Below are positions 8,874 to 18,764 of a DNA stretch of 64,000 nt, piece by piece. This stretch comes from Mesonia aestuariivivens (GTDB lineage: Bacteria; Bacteroidota; Bacteroidia; Flavobacteriales; Flavobacteriaceae). Made by a program: the position numbers and the translations under genes. Each line of letters begins with the position of its first letter. The first letter of the stretch is position 1. The stretch covers positions 62,001-126,000 of the forward strand of contig NZ_JAHWDF010000001.1 in the NCBI RefSeq assembly GCF_019311235.1, written 5' to 3'. The notes beneath the pieces were generated by a model, which saw only the letters and a program-made list of their open reading frames with translations, did not search any database and was not told the origin of the DNA.

Positions 8874-11216
8874 TTAATTTTTTTCGATTAAAATTTCTTG
8901 AGTAATAGAATTTCCTTCCTGATCAGTTGCTGTGAGGGAGTGTTTGCCTGGTTCAGGTTCGTAGAGAAGCTCATGAAAAGTTTGTGTAGTTGTGATAAAT
9001 TTTTTATCTAGGTACCAGTAAACGGTAGTGTTTGGATTGTGATGTGCTAATTTAAATACAACAGGATTAGTCTGTTCTTTAAAATTTTTTGGAAGTAAAA
9101 TAGCTTCATTCCTCTTTGGATAGATAAATTGCATTAATTGTTCGCCTTCTTTTAAGCACCCCGATTTGAACGGAGGAATATTTTTGTATTCTGGATGCTT
9201 AGAAGCATAGTAATACTCCATAATTGGTGGTAATGAAAACCAATTCGTTGCTTTCATTGCAGCAAATTCATAACAAGAAGAATTTACTTGAAATTGCTCA
9301 GATTCATCTAAAAAAACCTGTTTGTGATAGGGGCAAGCTTCAGTTCGAGTTCCGTTTTTAGGGATCCATTCTTTTTTTACTTTATCACAATAAATTCCCG
9401 CTAAGTGACCGCTTTGGGTACAAACTTCAGCCTCTATTAATTCGTCATAAGGAATATTGAAGCGGCTAGCTTTTGGTAATTTATCAAAAGCTTCAAATAA
9501 AATAGGAGCCGCAGCTTGTAACCCCGTCAGTCCTGGGCGACCTTCACCATCAGCATTTCCTACCCAAACGCCCACTACAAATTTCGAATTTAAACCAACG
9601 GCCCAAGCATCTTTAAATCCGTAGCTCGTTCCTGTTTTCCAAGAAATAGCTTGTGAGTGTGAAAAAAAATTCCAGTTTTCTTCTCCTGTTGGTCGGTTTA
9701 CTTCTTCTAAAGTTTTTAAGGTGTGGTAAATGGCTCCGGCCTGAAAAACTTCAGGTTGAAATTGGTGATCGCCAAAATTCACTTTTTTACCTAAGTGATA
9801 AATAGGTTCTAAAAACTCATTCGGGTAATATTCACTCGAAGAAGCATTAAAATGATTTAACGTTGAAGCCATACCTGCATAAGCTGTTGTAATGTTCCAA
9901 AGTGAACTTTCTGCGCCTCCTAGAATTAAAGAAAGGCCGTAGTAACCTGCAGATTTATTGACATCTTTTAATTGAATTTTTTGAAGTTTATGGTAAAACT
10001 TTTGTAAACCGTAATCTTGAAGCATTCTTACCGCCGGTACATTTAATGACCTCGCTAAAGCTACATTTGCAGGAACAGCTCCATTAAACTTTTTATCAAA
10101 GTTTTGCGGTTGGTAACCATTTATCGAAGTGGGAACATCGGCTACTAAGCTATTTGGGAGAAGTGTACCTTCATCAAGCATCGCGGCATATAAAAAAGGT
10201 TTTAAAATGCTACCAGTACTTCGCGGTCGCTGTATAATATCTACGTAGTGATTGTGTTCTGCCGTAGTGGGAGAGTTACCTACGTAAGCTAATACTTCTC
10301 GCGTATTTACATCAAGTATTAAAATTGAAAGGTTGTGTATTTCATTTTGTCGTAAGTTCTCATAGTTTTTCCTAGCAATCTCATTCATTTGTTGTTGAAG
10401 AGTAAAAGGAATGGTTGAGGTTAATTGTGTTCCCTTATCATCATTTCTAAGCTTTTCGGTGAGATGCGGAGCAATTTCAGGAAGCGCTAAAGGTTTCCCA
10501 GGAAGTTTTTCGGCTAGTGCTAAGTCGTAGGTAGTTTCATCGATAATTTTATTCTTAAAGAGTTTTAGCAGCAATCGATCACGCTTTTCTTTTAAAATCT
10601 TTTCATTTTTACCAGGAAATATTAATGATGGTGCATTGGGTAAAACCGCTAAAGCTGCTGCTTGTCCCCAACTTAAATCTTCAGAGGAGATGCCAAAATA
10701 ACGCCAAGAAGCAGTTTCTAATCCTACTACATTTCCACCAAATGGTGCGTTCGTGGTGTAGAGATTTAGAATTTCTTTTTTACTTGAACGAAATTCTAAT
10801 CGCGTTGCCTGAAAAATTTCTATTAATTTTTCCCAATAGGTACGCTTTTGGTTTTTTCTCGCTAAACGTATTACTTGTTGCGTTAGGGTACTTCCACCTC
10901 GACGTTCATGAGTGGTTAGATTTTCCCAAAGAGCTTTACTTATAGCTATAGGGTTAAAGCCGGGATGCCAATAAAAATATTCATCTTCAAAATTTAAAAT
11001 GCACTTTTCAAAACGATGGGAGACACTGTCTTGTTTAGGGAATCGCCACTGGCCATCGTCTGCAATTCTAGCACCCAGCATCAAACCTTCTCGGCTTTTA
11101 AGCACGGTTGAAGTTGGTTCTTTAAATAGGTTACTTGGTAAACAAAAAAGCCACACCAATATTAAGAGGAGTAAAATTCCGATTTTAATTGGATTTCTTT
11201 TAAGAAAGTGAAGCAT
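8874..11216 (-). CDS. pbpC: Penicillin-binding protein 1C
   Basis: A 780-residue bifunctional murein synthase. After a short cytoplasmic tail and a membrane anchor (residues about 10-27) comes the glycosyltransferase domain with FEDEYFYWHPG (catalytic Glu at about 77) and RRGGSTLTQQ. The transpeptidase domain carries STGSILK (active Ser about 336), SLN and KTG (about 526). The tail is a PBP1C-specific C-terminal domain with several Cys. It lies 135 bases downstream of the alpha-2-macroglobulin gene on the same strand, the same pairing as yfhM-pbpC in E. coli. All catalytic motifs are present. Probable role is cell-wall repair linked to the macroglobulin. Confidence 0.96.
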   Translation of the reverse strand: MLHFLKRNPIKIGILLLLILVWLFCLPSNLFKEPTSTVLKSREGLMLGARIADDGQWRFPKQDSVSHRFEKCILNFEDEYFYWHPGFNPIAISKALWENLTTHERRGGSTLTQQVIRLARKNQKRTYWEKLIEIFQATRLEFRSSKKEILNLYTTNAPFGGNVVGLETASWRYFGISSEDLSWGQAAALAVLPNAPSLIFPGKNEKILKEKRDRLLLKLFKNKIIDETTYDLALAEKLPGKPLALPEIAPHLTEKLRNDDKGTQLTSTIPFTLQQQMNEIARKNYENLRQNEIHNLSILILDVNTREVLAYVGNSPTTAEHNHYVDIIQRPRSTGSILKPFLYAAMLDEGTLLPNSLVADVPTSINGYQPQNFDKKFNGAVPANVALARSLNVPAVRMLQDYGLQKFYHKLQKIQLKDVNKSAGYYGLSLILGGAESSLWNITTAYAGMASTLNHFNASSSEYYPNEFLEPIYHLGKKVNFGDHQFQPEVFQAGAIYHTLKTLEEVNRPTGEENWNFFSHSQAISWKTGTSYGFKDAWAVGLNSKFVVGVWVGNADGEGRPGLTGLQAAAPILFEAFDKLPKASRFNIPYDELIEAEVCTQSGHLAGIYCDKVKKEWIPKNGTRTEACPYHKQVFLDESEQFQVNSSCYEFAAMKATNWFSLPPIMEYYYASKHPEYKNIPPFKSGCLKEGEQLMQFIYPKRNEAILLPKNFKEQTNPVVFKLAHHNPNTTVYWYLDKKFITTTQTFHELLYEPEPGKHSLTATDQEGNSITQEILIEKN

Positions 11217-11295
11217 TTCGTTATTCCTGAAATTTTAAATGTTTATTCTTAACTCGAGCGTTACCGATATTTTTTTAGCTGAATACATCTACTTT

Positions 11296-11326
11296 ATGAG
11301 ACCCCAAAAAGAGTTTAGAGTCTCAT
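11296..11326 (-). terminator. Hairpin between macroglobulin and pbpC genes
   Basis: ATGAGAC (11296-11302) and GTCTCAT (11320-11326) pair, extendable by two more pairs. Read on the minus strand it follows the macroglobulin stop by about 25 bases and has no strong U-tract, so it may attenuate rather than fully end transcription into pbpC. Confidence 0.4.
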
Positions 11327-11351
11327 TTTATAAAGTTTTCTTTAGCTAGAT

Positions 11352-14300
11352 TTATTGCACAACTTTTATCCATTTTCCTTTGGTTCTTGCAAAATAGGTA
11401 TTGTCGTACATCGCTTCTGCTTGCGTACCTGGTAAATAATAGTTGCCTAAGTAAGACGCATTCAGTTTTACAGAGAAGACTTTGGTTTTCTTGCTGTCTA
11501 ATTCAAAATAGAAATTTACACGGTCATCACGAATATCTTTATAATTAGCTTCATCATCGGCGCCTCCAGCTAAATCTGTAAAGCTAGTGTTCACCAACTC
11601 CCAACCACTTGGGAAAATTTGTGAGAGGGCAATATTATCTACTTTATCTATAGTAGTATTGGTTACACTCACTTTAGCAATTACTTCGGTGCCTTGGCGT
11701 AATTCAGAAACCTCTAACGCATTGCCTGCGCCATCCATAAACTGGGTTTTTACCGAGAGTTTACTTTGTTCTACCAACTCTTCACCTAACGGAAGTTTTC
11801 CGCTTTGCGAAACCGTTACATATAAAATATTATCTTTTTGATTTTCTAAAATCAATTTATTAGAACCCATTTTAATCGCTAAGTTACGTTCAGCAAGAGA
11901 TTTAGTCGTTTTGAGACTTTCACCTTTACCGTTGAAACTGTGGTTTACCTCAACTGATTTCCCTCCGTTATTATTCGCCATTTTAGCTAGTGATAATAAT
12001 GCATAAGAGGTCTCTTGCGTGCTATACCAGTTGGAAGATGATAAGCTTTTAGCTAAAGAAATAGCTAGCTCTCGTTGTTGGTTATCTTTTAAAATTACCA
12101 TAGTTTCTAGTGCCATCGCTTTATTTCTAAATGGTGACCCATACGTGTAATAATTGTCATCTTTAGCTTGAAAACTGATGTTCGCGTTAGCGGCAATTTG
12201 TTTAGCTACACTTTGTTTTCCTATAAGCGCATAAGCAGCAGCTAATCTCCATTTTGCATTGTTACTCATCGCTCCAGATTCTCGCAAACGGTTCATCGCT
12301 GCTAATTCTGGTTGCCCTGCAAGTGCTAAGGTGTAAAGTCGATAAGCTTGTGTTAAGCTTGAATTGTATTGTGTTCGAGAATCTCGCCATTGTCGAGCTT
12401 GGTTTTGTTGGTAGCGTATCCAATTGCTCAAGAACGTTATGGGTAAAGCGTAGCCTTTTTTCTTAGCTTCTAACATAAAATGACCCGCATAACTAGTTCC
12501 CCATTCATCAGCTTCTGTATTTCCGGGCCAATAACTTAAGCCTCCTTTAGTGGATTGGAAATTATTTAGTCGGTTAATGGCGTGTTTGATGTTTTCTTCA
12601 ATTTCTTGCTTTTTGTTGAACGTAAGATCAAAAATATCTCCCATAAATAACTGCGGAAATACGCTAGAAGTAGTCTGCTCTACACATCCGTGAGGATAAC
12701 GAATTAAAGATTCCATACGTTTACTGAAATCCATCGGAGGGAGAGTAGAGAATTCTACTGTAGCAGAGTTACTTCCTTCGATTCCAAAAGTTGTCAACTC
12801 AACTTTTTTATTTTCTTTATTTTCTAAGGTATAGGTAATCGATTTTTGAGAAATCGGGTTTGGGTTCACTACATCAATTTCTATTGTAGTTTTTGCGTTT
12901 TCTCCGTTTCCAGAAGCATAAATTTGAAAAATTTGTGGCTTATTTGTTGCGCTTACTTCAAATTCAAAATTTACAATTTTTTCTCCTATCTCTGAAAACG
13001 AGATGTTTTTTGAAGCGGCTCCAATTGGCGTAAATGCTTCACTTGCTTTTACTTTTACTTTTACATTTTTTATCTGCTTTTCCATAGCGAAAACAGTTAC
13101 TGGTAAAGTTACTATTTCACCAGGGGAAAGTTTTCTTGGCAGTGAAGCTAACATCATTAACGGTTTTCTTACAGGAGTTACCTTTTCAGCATTTCCGTAA
13201 GCAGCGGTTTTATGATCTCCTGCAACGACCATCGTTTTAACTGAGCCTACATAATTAGACATATATAAACGATGAGTTTTTGATTCGCCTGATTTTAGTT
13301 GAAACGGACCTAAATACGTAACCACTGGTTTAAACCGATCTGCTTTTCTATTTTTGGCCCCTGCGGCGGCATCACCACCACCAATTTCATAAATATTATC
13401 TACGCTTCCAGAGTAGGCACCAATCACATCATCAAAAATATCGAAAGTTTTTACGCCTAAAGCCTCACGAGCATAAAAAGCTTCATGTATATTTGGTGTG
13501 GTGTATCGAGTTAAGTCGAGTAAACCTTCATCAACCACAGCAAGCGTATAGGTCATTTCCTTATCATTAGTTTCAGAAACTTTTATGGTATAATTTTCTT
13601 CCGGTTTTAAAATTTCCGGCATCTCTATTTCGGGATTTAATTTTGTTTTTGGGTTTTCTACCAATAGCGGAATAACACCGTATAACCTAATGGGTAAGTC
13701 ATTTTTAGTTTGCGCGTGCGGTTGTAGTAAAGAGATATTTACATACACGTTGGGAGCCATTTCTTTGGTTAGTGGAATGGTTACTTGTGTTTCGCCTTTT
13801 TGCGTCTCTACCCATTGTTTAGAAAGTACTTCGGTTCCATTTTCAATACTAATAAAAGCTTTTCCTTTACTACCAGAAGGGAAAGTGATCACGGCATCTT
13901 CGCCTAACTTATAATTTTCTTTATCTGCAGAAAAGACTAACATTTTAGCACTTTCGGCATCGGCTCCAGATGGCCTTTTAGACCAATTTCGATAGAAATA
14001 AACAGTTTTTCCTGTGGCGTGACCAGAAGCTTTATCAATTACTCGTATTAAATAACGTCCGCTTGCTTCTTCGGGAATATTTAGGGTAAATTGACCTTTA
14101 CCATTACTTTCTGTAGTGATGGTGAAATCTTTTACAGGTCGGTAGGTGTTGGTGTTTTCATAACGTGAAAGGTTATCACTACCACGGCTCCACCACCAAC
14201 GCCATTCAATTTCAAACACTTTTACTTCTAATTCACGATTACCCGCAGTTTTGCCTTGAGCATCTACGCTTACCATATTAAAAACTGTGTTTTCATCTGT

Positions 14301-16913
14301 ATAATAGGAGCCATAGCGATGGGGTTCTGGAGCGAGCAAGCCTACAAAATAATCATAGGGAGCTAGATTTTTAGAAAATACATCGATAGAAAAATCGCCT
14401 CCGCCTTCAAATACTTTGGTTAAAAAAGTAGCTTTTAGCATTCCTGGAGCTTTTTCATTAAGTTCCATTTTTTTACTAAATGAAGTTTCTCCCTCTGAAG
14501 AAAGTTGGGTTTCAGCAATAGGCATTTCAATTTTTTCAAAACTTCTTACGGGGTCAGTAAAAACATACTTTGGAAATTTATCGAAAGCACTTGTGGTTGA
14601 AGTTAAAGTGACTTCCATTTCAGCTTTTAAATTTCTTGCTGGAGCACCGTGTAACCAAGTTGAACTTAAATTTCCTGCGATGGGTTTACTTGCGTCGAGA
14701 ATTTCATCTTCAAAATCTAGTTTTATTTTTAAGCGATTTGGTTTTACGGTAGCTACTTTTAAGTTTTTAGAAAAACTCGCTCCACCTACGTGAACGGTTG
14801 CATTCCAATTTCCAGTAGGATCTGTGTCTTGGGTGCTAATAGGGAAATAATAAAAACCATTTTTAGCTTGCTGTGTATTTATATTTTCACTTAAAATTTC
14901 TTGTTTCACTAATTTACCTCGAGCATCTGTCACTTCTAATTTTATGGGGTGATTTTTAGGTAGCGGATTGGCTTTGTCATTCAGTGCAAAAGTTAAATGA
15001 ATGGTGTCTCCTGGGCGATGAACATCTCTTTCTGTATACAAAAAACCTTTTAAGCCTTTTTCAAGAATCTTTCCTGAAACATCAAACTTGCTTAAAGAAA
15101 GTGCATTACCATCTTCTAATTTAGCGTAAGCATAATTTTTGTTTTTGTGAGCAATGGCAAAAGCTGCTTTTTGATCACTGTCTATAATTGCAAAACCTTC
15201 TTTATCTGTGATTACAGAAGCTATGAGCTGTTGCTGGTAATTATAAAGATCTATTGTTGTTGCAGGTTCTGCTGTTGCGCTTATTAAGTTGGTGGTTGCG
15301 AAATGATAGGAGCGATTACTACTTTCTTTTACAATTAAACCTAAGTTAGAACCTAAAACATTGGTGACTGCAAAACGATCGTTAGTATAATAAGAATTAC
15401 TGCAAGGATTGTCTCTTTCTTGCCAATTGTAGTGAGTATTTCGCCAATTGTAAATTTCATTATTCCAATATTGTTCTTCACGTTCTTCTTCTTCAGTTGA
15501 AGCAAAGTCTTCGTAATAATCCTGTTCTTCTGAATTATTTTCAGTTAAATTGGTTTCATTTCCACAGTCAAAAGTGCTGTATTCTTTTTTAAAGCTAATT
15601 TCTACTTGGTACATTGCACCTGGATCTGCTTTAATAAACTCTGAAATATTTAAGGCATGAGCTTTCCAAGAGTTAAGTTCAAACTCTGTAGTTGTTTTTA
15701 GAGAAATTGTTTTTTTAGCAACACGTCTTCCTACTCTGCGAAGGTTATAAGAGTTTTCTTCATTTAAGTTAGCGTTTTGTAAAAACTGAAGCATATTATC
15801 TTCATAAATTTTGATCACTCGCACATCGACAGTAGAAAGGTTTACGCTTTCAAAATAAATAGGAGTTTGTTGTGAGTTGGGTAAAATTACACCTTTAGAG
15901 AGAAGCCTAACAGCTGGTTCTAACTGCTGAAAAGAAAGTGTTTCTGAAAAATCTTTTTTTAGACTAAATCCGTAACTATTTTTAATGCCTTTAAAAATAT
16001 CTACTTTTACATCGCCGGTGATTCTGTGATTAGGATAAACGTATAATACATTTCCGTTTACTTCAAAACGCAACTGGTTTTGATTTTCGATATTTACCAA
16101 GCCCTTAAAATTTTGTTTTTCTTGTATAGGGTCTGAAAAGTTAATGGCAACAGAACTTTGCGCTGCGTGAGAAGATTGTAAATCGATTACCGTAAAGTTA
16201 TTTTGTCCTGGGATAGGAAAAGTATTTTTGCCTTTATTATCTGCATTAATAGATTTTCCGTTCCAAGCTATTTCTATTTGAGAATCGTCTATGTGTCGTT
16301 TTATGCTATCGATGGTGAATTTAAAATAATTAGCATTTTCATTGTTTTCTGGCCAAGTGATCTTTAGATTTTCACCCTCTTGTTTTGCTTCTACAATAGT
16401 TTTAGCTTTTTCTAATTGAATTACATCTGAAGCTTCTATTGTACCAGTAACGTATTGCCATTCTTTGGTATAAGACTGTAAATTATCAAGGTTAATTTTG
16501 AAGTCAGGTTGAATGGTTTTAAAGCTAAACTGAAAAGTCTCGAACCCGTCTTCTACGTCTTCGTATAATTTTTCTAAATCTAATTTTACGGTATATTCTG
16601 TATCGGGTTTCAGGTATTTATTTGGCTTAAAAATTAAGGTGCTATTATTCTCTATAAGTAATTTACCTTCTGTAGCAGGGGTTATTTTTATAGAATTAGA
16701 AGGTATTTCTTGAGTTATTTCATATTGCTCTAGAGGTTGAGCTAAATCAATACGAATAGGTTCTGCGATAGAAGATTTTCCTTGGGTATGAAACGAAATG
16801 TAATCTCTAAACTTAAAAAGATTATCGGTATTTTCTGTAGTGTCGCTTTTATCTTTACAAGCCATGAAAACGCATAAAATAGTAAGAACTAATACACGAT
16901 AAAACTTTTTCAT
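11352..16913 (-). CDS. Bacterial alpha-2-macroglobulin lipoprotein (MG2/thioester)
   Basis: A very large (1853 residues) periplasmic lipoprotein that probably traps proteases entering the envelope. The signal peptide ends in lipobox FMAC at about residue 19. MG domains follow, including an MG2-like Ig segment near residues 640-750 (LYTERDVHRPGDTIHLTFAL). The thioester motif is intact: GCVEQ with Cys1410, preceded by RYPH, followed by the alpha/alpha toroid domain. Around residues 450-505 is an unusual Glu/Tyr/Asn-rich insert with two Cys (CGNE and NPCSN). It precedes pbpC on the same strand. Being longer than E. coli YfhM (1653) reflects N-terminal additions. Family call is firm; protease trapping is known from relatives. 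Confidence 0.95.
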   Translation of the reverse strand: MKKFYRVLVLTILCVFMACKDKSDTTENTDNLFKFRDYISFHTQGKSSIAEPIRIDLAQPLEQYEITQEIPSNSIKITPATEGKLLIENNSTLIFKPNKYLKPDTEYTVKLDLEKLYEDVEDGFETFQFSFKTIQPDFKINLDNLQSYTKEWQYVTGTIEASDVIQLEKAKTIVEAKQEGENLKITWPENNENANYFKFTIDSIKRHIDDSQIEIAWNGKSINADNKGKNTFPIPGQNNFTVIDLQSSHAAQSSVAINFSDPIQEKQNFKGLVNIENQNQLRFEVNGNVLYVYPNHRITGDVKVDIFKGIKNSYGFSLKKDFSETLSFQQLEPAVRLLSKGVILPNSQQTPIYFESVNLSTVDVRVIKIYEDNMLQFLQNANLNEENSYNLRRVGRRVAKKTISLKTTTEFELNSWKAHALNISEFIKADPGAMYQVEISFKKEYSTFDCGNETNLTENNSEEQDYYEDFASTEEEEREEQYWNNEIYNWRNTHYNWQERDNPCSNSYYTNDRFAVTNVLGSNLGLIVKESSNRSYHFATTNLISATAEPATTIDLYNYQQQLIASVITDKEGFAIIDSDQKAAFAIAHKNKNYAYAKLEDGNALSLSKFDVSGKILEKGLKGFLYTERDVHRPGDTIHLTFALNDKANPLPKNHPIKLEVTDARGKLVKQEILSENINTQQAKNGFYYFPISTQDTDPTGNWNATVHVGGASFSKNLKVATVKPNRLKIKLDFEDEILDASKPIAGNLSSTWLHGAPARNLKAEMEVTLTSTTSAFDKFPKYVFTDPVRSFEKIEMPIAETQLSSEGETSFSKKMELNEKAPGMLKATFLTKVFEGGGDFSIDVFSKNLAPYDYFVGLLAPEPHRYGSYYTDENTVFNMVSVDAQGKTAGNRELEVKVFEIEWRWWWSRGSDNLSRYENTNTYRPVKDFTITTESNGKGQFTLNIPEEASGRYLIRVIDKASGHATGKTVYFYRNWSKRPSGADAESAKMLVFSADKENYKLGEDAVITFPSGSKGKAFISIENGTEVLSKQWVETQKGETQVTIPLTKEMAPNVYVNISLLQPHAQTKNDLPIRLYGVIPLLVENPKTKLNPEIEMPEILKPEENYTIKVSETNDKEMTYTLAVVDEGLLDLTRYTTPNIHEAFYAREALGVKTFDIFDDVIGAYSGSVDNIYEIGGGDAAAGAKNRKADRFKPVVTYLGPFQLKSGESKTHRLYMSNYVGSVKTMVVAGDHKTAAYGNAEKVTPVRKPLMMLASLPRKLSPGEIVTLPVTVFAMEKQIKNVKVKVKASEAFTPIGAASKNISFSEIGEKIVNFEFEVSATNKPQIFQIYASGNGENAKTTIEIDVVNPNPISQKSITYTLENKENKKVELTTFGIEGSNSATVEFSTLPPMDFSKRMESLIRYPHGCVEQTTSSVFPQLFMGDIFDLTFNKKQEIEENIKHAINRLNNFQSTKGGLSYWPGNTEADEWGTSYAGHFMLEAKKKGYALPITFLSNWIRYQQNQARQWRDSRTQYNSSLTQAYRLYTLALAGQPELAAMNRLRESGAMSNNAKWRLAAAYALIGKQSVAKQIAANANISFQAKDDNYYTYGSPFRNKAMALETMVILKDNQQRELAISLAKSLSSSNWYSTQETSYALLSLAKMANNNGGKSVEVNHSFNGKGESLKTTKSLAERNLAIKMGSNKLILENQKDNILYVTVSQSGKLPLGEELVEQSKLSVKTQFMDGAGNALEVSELRQGTEVIAKVSVTNTTIDKVDNIALSQIFPSGWELVNTSFTDLAGGADDEANYKDIRDDRVNFYFELDSKKTKVFSVKLNASYLGNYYLPGTQAEAMYDNTYFARTKGKWIKVVQ

Positions 16914-17146
16914 AAGAAGGAATATTTGTTGCTATTTAAAGTTAGTAAATATAAGATAGAATTACAGTAGAAAAACTAGCTGTAAACCGTGAAATATTAA
17001 ATTTATTTTGGTGATGCTTTATGATTAGTTGGGTTATTAATAATGTTTTTAATTGTTCTAATAATAGAAATTGAAATGAAAATGTTTTTAAATTTATTTT
17101 GAACCAAGAGAAATGCTTAAATTTATTATTTCTAAAGCAAAAAATT
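16914..17146. other. Divergent intergenic region, macroglobulin / nbaC
   Basis: 233 very AT-rich bases between two divergently transcribed genes. No exact TAnnTTTG box, clear operator or hairpin was seen; both promoters must lie here. Confidence 0.5.
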
Positions 17147-17689
17147 ATGGCTATTCAACAACCTTTTAATTTAAATCAGTGGATTGAAGATAATAGAGCT
17201 CTATTAAAACCGCCCGTTGGAAATAAAAACTTATATAAGGATGCTGGTGATTATATTGTGATGATCGTAGGAGGACCTAATGCTAGAAAAGATTATCATT
17301 ATAATGAAACGGAAGAATTATTTTATCAATTAGAAGGAAATATTGAAGTTCATATTCAAGAAGATGGCGAAAAGAAAACCATGAAATTAGGCCCTGGCGA
17401 TATGTATTTGCATCCGGCAAAAGTACCTCATTCTCCAGCACGCGGTGAAAATTCTATAGGTTTAGTGATCGAGCGTAAACGTGCACATTTAGAAGTAAAA
17501 GATGGTTTGCTTTGGCATTGTGATAACTGTAACTATAAGTTATATGAGGTTTATTTTCCTTTAGAAGATATTGAAGTAGATTTTTTAAAGCATTTTAAAT
17601 ATTTCTACGAGAATGAGGATTTAAGAACCTGTGATAATTGCGGAGAAGTGATGCCTGTAGATTCGCGATTTGTAGCCGATGAAGAATAA
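17147..17689 (+). CDS. nbaC: 3-hydroxyanthranilate 3,4-dioxygenase
   Basis: A 180-residue cupin enzyme that opens the ring of 3-hydroxyanthranilate, giving the precursor of quinolinate in the kynurenine pathway. Catalytic iron ligands H51, E57 and H95 and substrate-binding R47 are present, and a second rubredoxin-like metal site is formed by C125, C128, C162 and C165. Positions coincide with those known for the well-studied bacterial enzyme. The ATG at 17147 gives the family length; an in-frame TTG at 17099 would add an unlikely 16 residues. No other kynurenine genes are in the window, so role (NAD synthesis or tryptophan breakdown) is open. It ends two bases from the convergent PepSY gene. 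Confidence 0.97.
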   Translation: MAIQQPFNLNQWIEDNRALLKPPVGNKNLYKDAGDYIVMIVGGPNARKDYHYNETEELFYQLEGNIEVHIQEDGEKKTMKLGPGDMYLHPAKVPHSPARGENSIGLVIERKRAHLEVKDGLLWHCDNCNYKLYEVYFPLEDIEVDFLKHFKYFYENEDLRTCDNCGEVMPVDSRFVADEE

Positions 17690-17691
17690 GA

Positions 17692-18744
17692 TTATTTAGC
17701 TTTCTTTTTCTTCTTCTTTTTTCTTTTATACCATAGATAAAACCCGGTGATTGAAAGAAATGGACCAGATAAACCAATTACTGAATAAATTATTTTTCCA
17801 AAAATTCCTGCAAACTGTCCGTAATGAAAAGGTAAAATAGAGCTGTTAAACCTGTACAGGAAACTTTCATGTGCAGTTTTTTTGATCTTGCTAATCTTAC
17901 CAGTTTTGTAATTTATTTCAACTTTATTGTAATGTATGCTGTAATAAAAAGGATCATTTTTAAACGGACCATTAATTACAATTTTCTTTCCTTTTGTAGA
18001 GGGTAGTCTGATATATTCTGGATTGAAATCAGGATGGTTTTTCTTTAAATTATTGAGTATTTTTTCTACTGAAGTTTTTACGATTGGGGGAGAGGTGATG
18101 CTCTTTTTTTTTAAACCGCCAACAGCAACATTGTAACTTAAAAATATACCTGTAAAGACTAAAACTAAATTGAGAAATAATGCCCAAACTCCTATATAAC
18201 GATGTAAGACAGAGTAATAGGTTCTTTTATTCTTTTTCTTTAGTTTAACTTTAAAGAGGAGCGTTTTTAAAATATTTTTTCGAAATAAAATAATCCCACT
18301 AATCAAAGAGATAAAAAATAAGACGCCTACGATAAGTATTATAAATTTGCCAATTACACCCGCATGCAGTGAGTAGTGTAACTTTAACATCCATTTACTA
18401 AGGTGTGAACCTTCATTTATTTCACCAATTATTTTTCCAGTATGAGGAGCAACAAAAACTAACTTTCTCTCATTTGGTTTTCTTACGTTAAAAACGAAAG
18501 TCTCTCCTTTTTTAAAATGTATAATTCTTGTGCTCCAGTTTTTATACTGGTCTTGAACATTCTTTATTGCGCTATCAAGCTGAAAAGCTTCTGGGAAACC
18601 TTGAGTTTCATATTTTTGAGCTATAGCGTTATCAATGTTAGAATTAAACACTAAAATAGAGCCGGTAATCCCTAAAATAAATAAGAAAATACCGGCAATA
18701 AGTCCACTAATAGAATGATATTTCAATAATTTTTTATTGTTCAT
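17692..18744 (-). CDS. PepSY-associated membrane protein (iron uptake-linked)
   Basis: A 350-residue inner-membrane protein with four likely membrane helices (about residues 15-35, 135-160, 185-210 and 310-335) and extracytoplasmic PepSY-type loops. The segment LKYHSISGLIAGIFLFILGITG is typical of PepSY_TM proteins, some of which reduce or process ferric siderophores. The C-terminus is an unusual run of eight basic Lys residues. It begins 20 bases after the TonB receptor stops, on the same strand, so the two probably form an iron-uptake operon. Its stop is only two bases from that of the opposite-strand nbaC, leaving no room for a separate terminator. Confidence 0.85.
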   Translation of the reverse strand: MNNKKLLKYHSISGLIAGIFLFILGITGSILVFNSNIDNAIAQKYETQGFPEAFQLDSAIKNVQDQYKNWSTRIIHFKKGETFVFNVRKPNERKLVFVAPHTGKIIGEINEGSHLSKWMLKLHYSLHAGVIGKFIILIVGVLFFISLISGIILFRKNILKTLLFKVKLKKKNKRTYYSVLHRYIGVWALFLNLVLVFTGIFLSYNVAVGGLKKKSITSPPIVKTSVEKILNNLKKNHPDFNPEYIRLPSTKGKKIVINGPFKNDPFYYSIHYNKVEINYKTGKISKIKKTAHESFLYRFNSSILPFHYGQFAGIFGKIIYSVIGLSGPFLSITGFYLWYKRKKKKKKKAK

Positions 18745-18764
18745 TCAATCTGTAAATGCTAAAA

